From Macrobrachium rosenbergii (Eukaryota; Arthropoda; Malacostraca; Decapoda; Palaemonidae): 64,000 nt of DNA. The notes under the pieces are model-generated. The model searched no databases, was not told the DNA's origin, and worked only from the letters and a program-made list of their open reading frames with translations. Shown here in pieces: positions 12,803 to 26,089 of the stretch. Location: NCBI RefSeq assembly GCF_040412425.1, contig NC_089783.1:42541625-42605624 (forward strand). Direction: 5' to 3'. The first letter of the stretch is position 1, and each line of letters begins with the position of its first letter. Position numbers and translations under genes: made by a program.

Positions 12803-13069
12803 TTAATGAGCGTTCTTGTACCAGCCTGTATTACTTCGCGTGAATTTTTTTTTTTTTTTTTTTGCCTCCGCGAGAGGACCAAGTTCGATGTAGACCACTA
12901 CGGCTGCTGCTGGCTGGGTCAGGGACTCCAGCCTGTCAGGGGATTCATTGATCAGTGCGGGTTTAGAGGTTGGACGGGTTGCATGTACGTCGTCTTCGCT
13001 TCCGCTTCCGCAACTGGCATCGGTAGGGAATGTTTCGCAGAGGTCATTATTGCCAATTTTTGAAGGCAT
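12803..13069 (-). other. GC-richer open stretch, possible exon on the minus strand
   Basis: A minus-strand frame is open for 88 codons. From about 13056 down to 12870 the composition is clearly less AT-rich than the flanks and codes for an acidic, Ser/Thr/Pro-rich peptide (GSGSEDDVHATRPTSKPALI...). It runs into a poly-A tract (T tract on +, about 12847-12862). No family was recognised and the splice sites are not convincing. It could be a chance frame, a decayed element or an exon. Confidence 0.2.
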
Positions 13070-13189
13070 TGTGCGCCCCTATCGATTTCTCAACGGCTGT
13101 TTCGTGAGTGTGCGACGGTCGTTTCGACCTGCAAAGAAATATTCTTTTCCCTTAAGTGGTAAAGTAAGAGGCTCATGGGAGTCTTAAGG

Positions 13190-15900
13190 TCGGTGACGAA
13201 ATTCCATGTGGCGCTCGGCACCCGATATTGATTATCATTCTTTTCTCATTTACTTTTGTTCTGCCGTACTTTAATTAGCGGGTACTTTGAAAATTGCCGT
13301 CGTTTACTTAATGGTATGCGCACCATTTATCATGTCGGGACAAGAGCTGCCTTCCAGAAAAGAACAATGCCATGAACGTTAGTGTCAGATACTCAATGAA
13401 TGAAGAACAAAACAATGTGTTGAAAAGAAAAGAAATGACAGAGCATCAAGGCTGAAAAAAGAATTCTTCCTGATGAGCTGACGCCAAAGAAAATCTGACA
13501 TCTGCGCCTTTCGTGAGTTTTGAAGTTGGATGTGTATACTGATTTTTCCCCACAGTTTTTTCCTTAGTATTTGTATCGTTTCCCTCAGTGGCTGAGAATT
13601 TAGCTTTCGTCATTCCAGGTAGGGAGATATTAATCGATATGTAGATCTCACGAGAAATGCACGAGCCTGATACCTGCTTCGCCTGGCTACTGTGTTATTG
13701 TTGTTCCCTTATTCTGTCTGAAGTAATATGTCTTAGTGCTGTTTCGGTGACTCATCTGTAACTTTTATTACTTTGTGAGAAATGATTTGAAGTTTCATTG
13801 ACCTTGGTGTTTACGCCTGTGGATAAATTGTTCGTGGTTTGAATTGCTATGAGTGAACGAAAAAGGAAGTTTTTTAAGCTTGCGAGTTACAGAAATATGC
13901 TAATCGACTGTTACGTGCAGAATATGAAATTTGCAAATTAACTTAAAGCATTTTGATTAGGTTTTACTGTTTATCTGTTGATTAATGCTGGGATTTTAAT
14001 TACAGCTCGCTTACCTTTGCCAAGCTACTTCATGTCACTCAAACTTGGAAAAAGGTCGACGATTATATCAAATTAGTTTATTGCAGAAAGTTTTGTTAAC
14101 ATCTGATACTTTGTCCTGATTTTCCTCAATGATCAAAGCAGTAGTGCTATTTACTAAAAGGTTCTGTCATTTCACTTAATATTTTACTCTGCTGCTTAGC
14201 TCTCAAGTATTGAAGCACCTCAAGAATATTTATCGTGTTATTTTCCACCACTTTTTGCGATGAGTTCTTGCTAAGGGAAGAGTCTGATACTCGTTTTGGA
14301 ATTGGTTAGAATAAGCAAAGTTTTTCAAGGGTTTCTCGTGGTTTGTTCCCTATTATCGTTGATGCAAAGTAGATCAGTTCATTTCACTTTCTTTGATTCA
14401 CTGTTTTCACGGTCCATTGTATTTAGGGTTTTTAACCGTTTTTAATCAGTTGCATTGCTATCATAATATCTGGAGTGAATTAATCGTACTTATATCCCAT
14501 TAGAAGAATGTCAGTGACCTCACTGTGACTTCATGCTTTCACATCAAACACTCCTCAGCTACATAATTTATTGTGCTTCTTCCTACGATATCCTAGGCTC
14601 TTGTGGTGCCTCAGTTTCAGAGTACTTACTCGCTAACTGTGTGACCACTGTTGGTCCAGCCGGTTCCTTGTCACCTTCATCTTATAGCAGCCGTAGCTTT
14701 TAAATTCAGTCAGTATTTATATCATTCTGTCTTTCATCATTTTTAAACACGTAGACCGCCAGGTTAACCCTGAGTCCATTTTATAAAACTGCTGGGGAGA
14801 GAAGTTACTGAACAATAAACTAGAAGAATGCAAAAGGGATGAAGAATAGGATTGATTGTTTGTGAGGACTGGAAAAAATAAGGCAAATCAGTAACTGAAC
14901 TGTAAGCAGTAGTTTGCGACAACTGATTATTTGAAATGCCAGCAAGAGCATAAATAACTGACTGAGAAGGCCAGTAACAGATGATGAGAACAGTTCGCCC
15001 TGATTTTCCTCAGATTAGTGTAGTGGATAATCATAGCCCCGGCGTGGACCCTACTTTTTATGAATGGTTGGGCGTAGTCATTGTATGGATTGTAATTTTT
15101 TTTTTAAATATTCAACTTTGTTTTTGTATGGAGTATAATTCAACTTGTTTGGATGATTTTAACAGTTAGATTAGAGTCTTGGAAACTGACTAGGGAATTT
15201 AAGAAGTGCATGAGACGTAGAGTGTATAGGTCAGTACCCAGATCAGCATTGCACCGTGTAGGAGAGAACATTTGGACTTGCGTTGCATCATAAATATTAT
15301 GTCTTTACAAGAGAGTCAAAGGAACATTATAGGGTAAAAGGCCAAGACGGTGGAGTAGAATTAAGTTGATTGAGTCGAATGAAATTGGACACTGAAAAGG
15401 GTTCAGAATATGCGAAAATGAAATACAGTTGCTCCGCGAGATCTGTCTGAAGACAGAAAGGTATTGACGAAATGTGAGATAGCTTTGATCCAGTGTAATA
15501 ATATGCATCATAAAGAAAATCCATGTTAACTCTGTCGCGTGACCTGAATTTAGTTACCAACTCATTTTAGGTATGAAACGGTGTTATGTATTTCAACTTT
15601 AGGTCTGTTACCTTTAAAATCACTTAGAGTCTCAGGAAAAATTATCCATAAACTCCATAGTTTATTTGTACTTAAATGCTGCATTTATAAGGTAGAGCAG
15701 TATGCTTCACTTTAGTTTGTTTTGATAGTTGATAGGTTATTAATTTTTGATTATGGTTTCAGGTTTTATTGATTATGTTTCAGTGATCTACGCATTTCCC
15801 CAAAACACTCGTGTTATGCGTACGGATAACATAAAGCAACAAACAACGCGCGGGTAAAATTGTGTGATTGTGAGAGAAAGGGTGCCAGAGTGCTTGTTTG
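13190..15900. other. AT-rich unique sequence, nothing recognised
   Basis: No coding, RNA or repeat features could be supported. Around 15170-15560 the sequence is A/G-rich on the + strand and resembles decayed LINE sequence, but no motif is legible. Confidence 0.45.
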
Positions 15901-15914
15901 TGTGCGGGCCCACT

Positions 15915-15951
<37 letters not shown>
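15915..15951. repeat. (GA)n microsatellite
   Basis: About 18 GA units, just upstream of the TIR element at 15971. Confidence 0.97.
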
Positions 15952-15954
<3 letters not shown>

Positions 15955-15970
15955 TATGGTATCACTCGAG

Positions 15971-16036
15971 CACTAGCGGATCCAGAAAAAATTCATGGGG
16001 TCCCCACCAATTTTCATATTATACACACACACACAC

Positions 16037-16130
<94 letters not shown>

Positions 16131-16261
16131 GATTTTTATTTTTCCTATTTTTATATTTCTCATTTATGTTATTATTATCTAAATCTTCAATATTTTTATT
16201 TTGTCATTTTTCATTGGGGGCCCCACGCACTCAGGTGCCCCCCCCCCCGAATCCTCTAGTG
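15971..16261. mobile_element. Non-autonomous DNA transposon (hAT-like MITE) with 8-bp TSD
   Basis: The left end CACTAGCGGATCC and the right end, read on the other strand, CACTAGAGGATTC form 13-bp terminal inverted repeats with two mismatches. They are flanked by a perfect 8-bp direct repeat, CACTCGAG, at 15963-15970 and 16262-16269, as expected for a hAT-superfamily target duplication. The interior (291 bp in all) has no ORF. It holds a (CA)n-(GT)n-(TA)n block (16022-16128), an AT-rich stretch and a poly-C run near 16239. Confidence 0.8.
16022..16128. repeat. (CA)n/(GT)n/(TA)n compound microsatellite inside the MITE
   Basis: ACACAC, then GTGTGT, then about 40 TA units. The CA-GT junction (ACACACGTGTGT) is itself palindromic. 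Confidence 0.95.
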
Positions 16262-16269
16262 CACTCGAG

Positions 16270-17150
16270 GTATGTTTTGTTGTAAAATTTGAGCACGGTT
16301 GAACCTTCCTTCCCATATAGTGAATAGTTGTTGTCTTCATGTTAAAGCGAATACTAATGACGTAATCTTCCATATCCCAAAGAAAAGCGCCGCAGCCTCT
16401 TTTAAAGCCGAAAGAATGTAATAGGTAACTGTAATTTATTCACTTTTTTTTACTCCCTCTCACGGTAACCCCAGAAATGGTTGTAATTACAGATATGTCA
16501 TGTTTTTCTTTATGCGCTAAAGCGATAATGGAGATGTTGAAGACTTTTTATAGCCGGGGAAGAAGCTGATAATTACTTTGTCTTGCAGTTCATAAATAGA
16601 TTTTAATTACTGATTTTTTTTTTTTCATTTTTGAGAAGTTCCCATTTCCTGCTCTAACTTGAGGTGGAAGAATTCTTTGGAAAGATATGGAAATGTGATG
16701 ATGATGATTTAAAGGAATACACTTACAAATCATATCTTTGGTATATATTGAAGATTTATGTTCTTGAAATATGGGTTATTTGCTCTTACTGATTGCTGTG
16801 ATATTAGGATGATACTGAGGAAAACAGGTAGAAACGTGAGTTGCTATTTTGCCAACACATTTTCCCTTGGAGCGATAATTAAACCTTAGAAATACAATTA
16901 TCCGTTTATCTATTGACAGTAATTACTAGTTGCTAAGACGGTACATTGGTGATGTATGTATGTAATTATGCTCTTTGCTTTGCCAGTTGTTTCGGTATTG
17001 ACTAAAGATATTAAACAGGATTTTTATGGTTGAGATCCTGTTGCTTAGTTTATTACTCAGCAGTCAGTCCATGTTTTTCAGAAAACTCTTATTGTAAACT
17101 GTTTAGTGTGTGCGAGATAGTGTGTTACTATAGTGTACATGACTACAGTA
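16270..17150. other. Unique sequence, nothing recognised
   Basis: No gene, RNA or repeat was identified. Confidence 0.5.
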
Positions 17151-17153
17151 CAG

Positions 17154-17210
<57 letters not shown>

Positions 17211-17299
17211 ATATATGATGTATTTATATATATTTATATAAATATATAATATGTATATATATATATATGTATATATGATGTATTTATATATATTTATAT
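17154..17299. repeat. AT-rich microsatellite with internal duplication
   Basis: (TA)n followed by two copies, about 66 bp apart, of a GTATATATGATGTATTTATA unit. Confidence 0.9.
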
Positions 17300-17437
17300 G
17301 GAGAGAGAGTGGGGAGGCCCTCTCTGTTCTCCACAAGACAAAATCAGAAGAATGAGGGAAAGAGTTACTATATTTTGTACCAGGCATGGAATCGAATTTA
17401 TTTTTAGCCACGTCCTCAGTGCGTGTTCAACGAAATT

Positions 17438-17439
<2 letters not shown>

Positions 17440-17469
<30 letters not shown>
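17440..17469. repeat. (CT)n microsatellite
   Basis: About 14 CT units. Confidence 0.95.
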
Positions 17470-17470
<1 letters not shown>

Positions 17471-17780
17471 CGCTATGGACTGGGTCATCGAGTAGGATTC
17501 GAGCGGCAACGATCGCTATCAGTATCCGGAGGACAACTCTGACCTGATTTGCATGTCGTAAACTTTGCATGACCTCCGTTTGTTTATGGAGTTCTGTCCG
17601 TTAAATGCCATCTCTTTTATTCTGGGGCTTTGATCGTTCGATGCGTTGTAATCGCTGACATAAAAATGTCCTCTTTTTTTTTTAATCTTGTGTTTATGTT
17701 GTATCCGTTGTGTTTTGTTGTTTTCCTGGTATATTTTCTTACGCTTTCTCTCTTTCTCTTTATGGCATATATGTAATATA

Positions 17781-18019
<239 letters not shown>

Positions 18020-18143
18020 AATAACCATTTACAATGAAAACAATCATTCACACGCACATTTACACACACACAATGTGGAGGTATGCAGACGTTGTAAAAG
18101 TTTATGCGCATAACCATTTACAATGAAAACAATCATTCACACG
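18020..18143 (+). repeat. 33-bp direct repeat, 90 bp apart
   Basis: ATAACCATTTACAATGAAAA plus CAATCATTCACACG occurs at 18021 and again at 18110. The second copy leads into the LINE remnant. Confidence 0.8.
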
Positions 18144-18430
18144 TTTACAAAGGATAGAAAAAGTTAGAGTGAAAGGATAGATTAGAGAGTATGAAATGGT
18201 TTGATTATATTGAAAATGGAGGACACCACTTCTGGAAAAGATTATGCGATCTGGCTGTGTTAGAAGTGAGGAATAAGGAAGACCTAGAAAGTGCGGGATA
18301 TATTGAGGAAAAGAGGCATTGGAAAGGAAGTGCCTCCGTACCCAGGAAAAGCGAGGGTACTTGGAGGGAATGGCACATTGTTTGTGGGGATGTTTGACCT
18401 GCTGTTGATGAGCTTTCTGTATGGGTGTGT
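18125..18430 (+). pseudogene. Decayed LINE reverse-transcriptase 3' end (copy 2)
   Basis: Reads KRxRVKG, then MKWFDYIENGGHHFWKRL, then a degraded GRPxxxW segment. It ends with TTGACCTGCTGTTGATGAGC followed by TTTCTGTATGGGTGTGTG, shared with the 8.86-9.2 kb copy. It has lost the exact GHVxRM motif. Confidence 0.6.
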
Positions 18431-18582
18431 GGATCAGTCGCAGTATGAATGTGGCCGTGACCTTTTATATTTATATGAATATGTTTGTGTTTGGCGTGTG
18501 TACATAAATGTAGGTGTATATAAGTATAAATATTCATCACGTTCCGTATCTTCGTGATTCCGTTATACAAATATGTATCGTA

Positions 18583-18587
<5 letters not shown>

Positions 18588-18659
<72 letters not shown>

Positions 18660-18672
18660 TATATATAATATG
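18588..18672. repeat. (TA)n microsatellite
   Basis: About 35 TA units, then a (TG)n/(CG)n run near 18682-18703. Confidence 0.95.
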
Positions 18673-18703
18673 CATATATATGTGTGTGTGTGTGCGCGCG
18701 CGC

Positions 18704-18830
18704 TTATAATCACAACCATATGTTGATTTTATATATCAAGCACCAACGGAAGAAATGAAAACCGGTTGTAAATCCTGACCGGTGTCGGCGACTTGATTGC
18801 TAATTAAGCCATCTTCAGATTATGCTATGT

Positions 18831-18832
<2 letters not shown>
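18704..18832. other. Unique island between two (TA)n arrays
   Basis: About 130 bp of non-repetitive sequence (contains GAAAACCGGTTGTAAATCC and GTGTCGGCGACTTGATTGC) with long TA arrays on both sides. It resembles the way element termini sit in TA arrays elsewhere in this window. No match could be named. Confidence 0.4.
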
Positions 18833-19098
<266 letters not shown>

Positions 19099-19170
19099 AT
19101 CTTAAGTGTGTGTTTAGCACACTAAGAACTCCAAAGATGAAACTAGTCTTTTGCAGACGCAAGGCGTCTT

Positions 19171-19598
<428 letters not shown>

Positions 19599-20082
19599 AT
19601 GTGTGTACATAATTATTGGAGGCAATTGCTGACAAATTAATTTCAGAGTTAACGTATTCTACCTAAGTGGCTTAGAGCTACATGTGATGGTATGAGTATT
19701 TCGTGATTGCACATTAGTCTAAGAAATAATTTGACAAAAGGCGTTGCACTTCGCTTATGCGAACTGCTTTTCTTTCCTTGGTTTCATGTTTTTAAAATGC
19801 TTACTTGAATGCCAGTGTGTTGCACGTATAAGGATGATGTTCTAGTCTCTGTGTGGAGGTCACCAGACACCTTAACAAGCAGTTGTCAGGAAAATTAGAA
19901 TAGGCCGATCGGAGATTTTGGACAAAAAACACCTCGGGTGATGAGTATATGAGAATGTTTATCAGTTTCTTTATATTTTGTAGAGTATAGATTTTGAAGG
20001 AAGGTTGTCGAATTTCTCTTTAATTGCCTCCGTAAGCTGAATGGTCGACAGTCCTTATAAAAGTAATAGCCCAGTTCACTAT

Positions 20083-20084
20083 AT

Positions 20085-20135
<51 letters not shown>

Positions 20136-20158
20136 GTATATATAAATATATATATATA

Positions 20159-20235
<77 letters not shown>
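20083..20235. repeat. Interrupted (TA)n array
   Basis: TA units with an ATTGTATATATAAATA interruption near 20132. Confidence 0.95.
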
Positions 20236-20711
20236 AAGACGTACTGCGTTTCTGAGTATTCTTAGAGGTGGCAAGCCTTGAGAATGGGAGGCAGAATTAA
20301 ATGACTTAAAAGAGTTCATGGGGGTTTATGTTAGCATCGCATAGGAAGTGCCTCTGGTTAACGTAGAAGTAGTACAGTACAAGGGATCGTAGAATAATGA
20401 ATGGAAAAGTAGCAGTGATCGATGGGGCTTCTGAAGAGGTTGTTCATTATTTCGTCGGTAGAAAGGTCAGAGTGATTGACTATATAAAATTATTTGTGGG
20501 TTGGGTATTGTTCTTTTTTTTTCGGCTTTCGAGTCTTATTGTGATATTGAGTGGTATGGTTGGTTTCAGTTTTCATGAACGACTGATTTATCCAGGCTTG
20601 AACCTGTAGTGCAGAGTTTAAAAACCAGTAGCAGTTGTTGTGGGCTTGGTAGATGTTATAATCTTGGCTTCGAAAGAATTAGACTTGTATAAGAGAAAGA
20701 TTGGTATGTGC

Positions 20712-20715
<4 letters not shown>
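20236..20715. other. Unique sequence, nothing recognised
   Basis: A 70-codon frame (20397-20609) has no recognised motif. Confidence 0.5.
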
Positions 20716-20778
<63 letters not shown>

Positions 20779-20823
20779 TTATATTTATATATGTGTGTGT
20801 ATAGATAGATAGATAGATAGATA
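20716..20823. repeat. (TA)n followed by (GATA)n
   Basis: About 30 TA units to 20775, then TTTATTTATATTTATA, a GTGTGTGT run, and five ATAG units at 20802-20823. Confidence 0.95.
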
Positions 20824-22524
20824 TAAATAGAGATAGTAATAGATTTGCTCAAGGCAATGGATTCGTGCATTTGGATGAATTGAAATTAAAAGCTCTCGAC
20901 AAGAATTATGACAGCTGACTATGATGGAATGTGGATGTTGTGTATTTCTTGACACCGAGTGATTGGATGTTGACACAACAGCCTCTTGATAATTCCAGCT
21001 TCCAGAAAGCTATTGAGATTAATCACATGTGTTTGAGGCTTCATTTTGAAACTGGATATCGTAATGATAGAGCAAAGGAGGAGAAATGAACAGAAGTTAA
21101 TAAAATAAAAACACACGTAATAAAGTGATTAAGTGAAAATAAAAACAGAACGCATAAAACAACCCAGTCGGTTCTAGATGAGCATTATTGAAGACTGACT
21201 TTTGTTCAGTGGTCTTGATGTAGTCAGAACATTCCAAAGTTTGTATTTAATATGCTTTTGATATCTGTTCAAAACTCAAAGTATTTATTTCTTTCCAGTG
21301 GCAGTGAAAGTGGAATGCTTTTGATTGGATATAGTTAATAAACAGGATCTAAAAATCAACCAGTCTAGAAATTTTATTTTAATAAGATTGATATAAGTTA
21401 ATAGATACACTATTCAGTTTACATTATACTGTTCATTTCATTTAATGCACTCTCTACCAGTGTGAAGATGGTTACGCATATTTTAACCTAGAAGAAAGTT
21501 GGATAAATATATATGGCAGTTGATTTTTCCTAACCACACGTGCCGTCCAATGCGTCTGAATTGCACCATACTGAGGCCATTTGAAACATTCGAAATGAGT
21601 GTTTGCAGTATTTCAGAGCTGATTAAGGGGCTTCAGCAGATATTTGTTGGTAAAGAAGCAAAAATGTGAACCCTTGTTTGAGATATGAGATGTAATCCGG
21701 GAAGTTAAGACCCTTTGTCAGACATTTCAATCTGGCTAATGCTTTCTTATTATGATATATTTTCGGGATAGCTGCCATTAGCCCGAACGCCGTACGCAGT
21801 CTTTCATAACAAATATGACGTCATTTACCAACACTATTTCTCTGGATTCTGAGTTGGGCGACAGGACAGACAACACACAGATGTCCTGTGGTGATGTTTA
21901 ATATCAGCTTATTTCGCTTCCCGGCACAGAATTATTGTACAAAGATCTGCAAATTTCAGTTCCTGATTAATTGGTATCCTAAATATGAACCATACAAGAA
22001 ACTATTATGGTTCTGTAATTATTCCAAGCAGTCCAGTAATCACTTGGCAAAACAGGAGTCTTTATTATCTACCATTATTTTCCTTTGAGTCAGTAACTGA
22101 GTACCTACTGCAACTGACTTGGCCCATGTGAGCCCCACATATAATTTTCTAAAAGGAGTGTAATTTTGCAGACTGAAATAAATCTTTGCAAAATGGCGCA
22201 AACATTTATCACAGTTAACATGGCACATAAACTGCAGAGTATATTTAGAACTGGAATATAGCATGCAGAAAATCATTCAAATTTTACAAGTTGGAAATGG
22301 TTATTTTTACAGACAAGATGCAACATTCTTTACAGTCTGGGTCGAGGAAGTTGTGGAGGAGTTTCTTAGACATGTATTAGAGGTCTGACGTTGAATCTTT
22401 GTCACCGTTTGTGTTCTGAACAGTGAAATATTTTAACCCCTTTCACGTTGAAACGTTTTATATGTTTTACAGTGTCTGAAACGATGTCTAACGGGTTTTG
22501 GGTTTCATCACTGCTCTCCTTAGC
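20824..22524. other. AT-rich unique sequence, nothing recognised
   Basis: No gene, RNA or repeat could be supported. Confidence 0.5.
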
Positions 22525-22795
22525 GGGGTAGTGCGCACTGTTGGCATTACTTAAGTTTCTTGGCAGCGTGCTGTCGGCCCCCTAGCTGCCAAACCCTTTT
22601 GTTCTTTTTATTGCACCTCCTTTCATATTCTCTTTCTTCCATCTTACTCTCCACCCTCTCCTAACAATTGATTCATAGTGCAATTGCGAGGTTTTCCTCC
22701 TGTTACACCTTTCAACCCTTCTGTCAATTTCCGTTACAGCGCAGAATGACCTCATAGGTCCCAGTGCTTGGCCTTTAGCCTAAATCCTATATTAC
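22525..22795 (+). mobile_element. Pyrimidine-rich SINE-like repeat, copy 1
   Basis: The order of blocks is: GGGGTAGTGCGCACTGTTGG, a CTTGGCAGCG...CGGCCCC block, a pyrimidine tract (CATATTCTCTTTCTTCCATC), CCTAACAATTGATTCATAGT, TTACACCTTTCAA, then GACCTCATAGGTCCCAGTGC and TTGGCCTTTAGCCTAAAT. The same order recurs in the copies at 23.57, 32.62, 34.62 and 35.55 kb. No ORF. Clear Pol III A and B boxes were not identified. Confidence 0.75.
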
Positions 22796-23571
22796 TGCTA
22801 GTGGAATTTAATTCTTTTATGTCCACAATAATGTCTTACCTTAAGTTTGTTGATCACTCTCGAGTTTTGTTATTCGGTTGTCGCTTTAGTAAGGGTTTCC
22901 TGCATTGAAATCTTTTCATTGTTTTTGAAACAAAATTGAGAGTCGGGATAACGTTTCAGTTGGGTATAGGCACAATAGTATAATGGTAATATAATTACTA
23001 TACTAAACTAATAAGTATTGAGGTATTTATTTTCTCATTTATTGATAAGTAACATAGAGAATAATACTGTACAGGTTTTGGTTATTTAGTTTTCGATGGA
23101 TAATCCGTTTTCTTGTACTAGAAGTGTATTTGGATATAGTTTTCTTCCAGCGGTGATTTATATAAGAAATGCATCAGCTGTTGTAATTTCGCTCCAGTTT
23201 TAAAAGTATTTAATAATGGAAGGCCGGTCTTTCGCTTTATGTCTAAAGACATCGAGTGATATATTTCATCATAATAATAAAGTGACACATTTTCATGCGT
23301 GTCCTCAAATTATACTTCTCCAAACCAGCTTTTATGTCATTCTGTCTCACGAAATTGGATCCACCAGTAGTTAGGCGACGTCATTCAGGTGATGGCTATT
23401 GATTTTTCTGTCTTGGATGTAATTTCATGCTCTGCAACCTTTTCCTTTTAAACTTGAATGTGTATAGAAATTTAGCATAGGCGGGGGACGGAGTTTATTT
23501 ATAATACGGATTTTATTAATATTTTATATAAAAAAGTAAAGGATTTTTCCTATATTTATTTTACCCAGTAG

Positions 23572-23805
23572 GGGAGGATAGTGCCGTCAGTGCAACTTGC
23601 ATGGCACGCAGTAGGCATTACTAAATGTTTTTTGCAGCGTCCCTTCGGCCCCTAATTGTACCCATTTTTTAAGCCTTTCACTTTAAACCATTCCACTTCC
23701 TTTCTTCAGTGCTATCCAACCACTCCAACCCGCTCTTTTCACAATCTAAAGCATTGAATGGCCGATTGTGCCCCAGTGCATGGCCTTGTGCTAAATTTAC
23801 GTAAA
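23572..23805 (+). mobile_element. Pyrimidine-rich SINE-like repeat, copy 2 (diverged)
   Basis: Starts GGGGAGGATAGTGCCGTCAG, keeps the GCAGCGTCCCTTCGGCCCC block and ends at the CCCCAGTGCATGGCCTTGTG block. The middle is strongly diverged and shortened. Confidence 0.65.
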
Positions 23806-24973
<1,168 letters not shown>

Positions 24974-25629
24974 CTCTCTCGTTTATCAGCACGTAATAGG
25001 ATAAGCTCATGTTTATAGATCCAGTTTCTATATGGCCGATTTTGTGATAAAAAACTTACAACTTGAACTGGTGCAATTTAAGACTAAAACTATAATTGAC
25101 TCACTGAATTTCCACGTGTAGTTTAGGAGCATTGCTCTTGGCTGATTCCGTAAGTTGAGAAGGAATTAGTTTTTCAGTTGCTTCTTGTTAAAAGAGAATT
25201 CATAATTTGAGTGATAGTTGTTACTAGGAATTGGTATCATACAAATATTTAAATTAAACTAGAAGAACTCACACTTTTTCTGTTGTAGTTTAGGGGTGTA
25301 CTTATGTTCGCGTGAATCAGATATAATCCTACCTCTAAACTCCTGTAGTTTCGAAGACATTTATACTTGTCATGCGTGTCACAGTCTTGACCATTTTGGT
25401 TTTAATGGCCGTGAGGTGGAACCGAGATATTGTATGACTCAGCCTTATCATGCTTCTGTCCATGGGTGACCTTGATCATGTGACCTTATTCGAGGTTTTG
25501 TTGTTCTTTACAACTGTGATGGAATCTTCGCTGTAGAGTTTGATTCCCTACTCTTCCGAGACCAATTCTCATACCAGTTTATACATTTTCCCCTTGACAA
25601 ATGTTTTAGTATTTTTACGTAATTGTGTC

Positions 25630-25757
25630 TTTTTACTGGCTCTCTTTAAGCAGTGTTTTCATATATCCTGTCACCTATGGCTTACTCTCATTTTTACGGG
25701 CTCTCTTTAAGCATTGTTTTCATGTATCCTGTCACGTATGGCTTACTTTCATTTTCT
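25630..25757 (+). repeat. 61-bp tandem duplication
   Basis: Two adjacent copies starting TTTTACTGGCTCTCTTTAAG (25631) and TTTTACGGGCTCTCTTTAAG (25692), each running through the GTTTTCAT...ATCCTGTCAC segment. They differ at a few sites. Confidence 0.9.
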
Positions 25758-26089
25758 GTTTTTTATTTAAATATGCTGAGTACCATTTCTGTGCCCAAAA
25801 ATGCAAGTCAGTCAAGTTATTTTTGGTTATAACTTTTTTCGGGAATGCTGAGTATTATTTAAAAGTTGATTTATGGAGTTCCATCTTTCAGTCTGACTTT
25901 GTGGCTGTTCTATTGATGAAAGGTAGGTTTCGTGAGTTTGACATGTACATGTGTCTATAAAGTGCCTTAGGGCTTTATTAAAAGCTATATTTAGCGCTTA
26001 CGTACGCACAAACGACTTCAAGTCTGTGTGCCAAACTGAAGGATTTTACAGGAGAATCTAGGAAAGGTTAGTGGTGCTTCTACTTGTTC

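Noticed and set aside
12569..13063. 164-codon + strand open frame
   Set aside because: The peptide has no domain, crosses a poly-T tract as poly-Phe, and its codon pattern looks non-coding.
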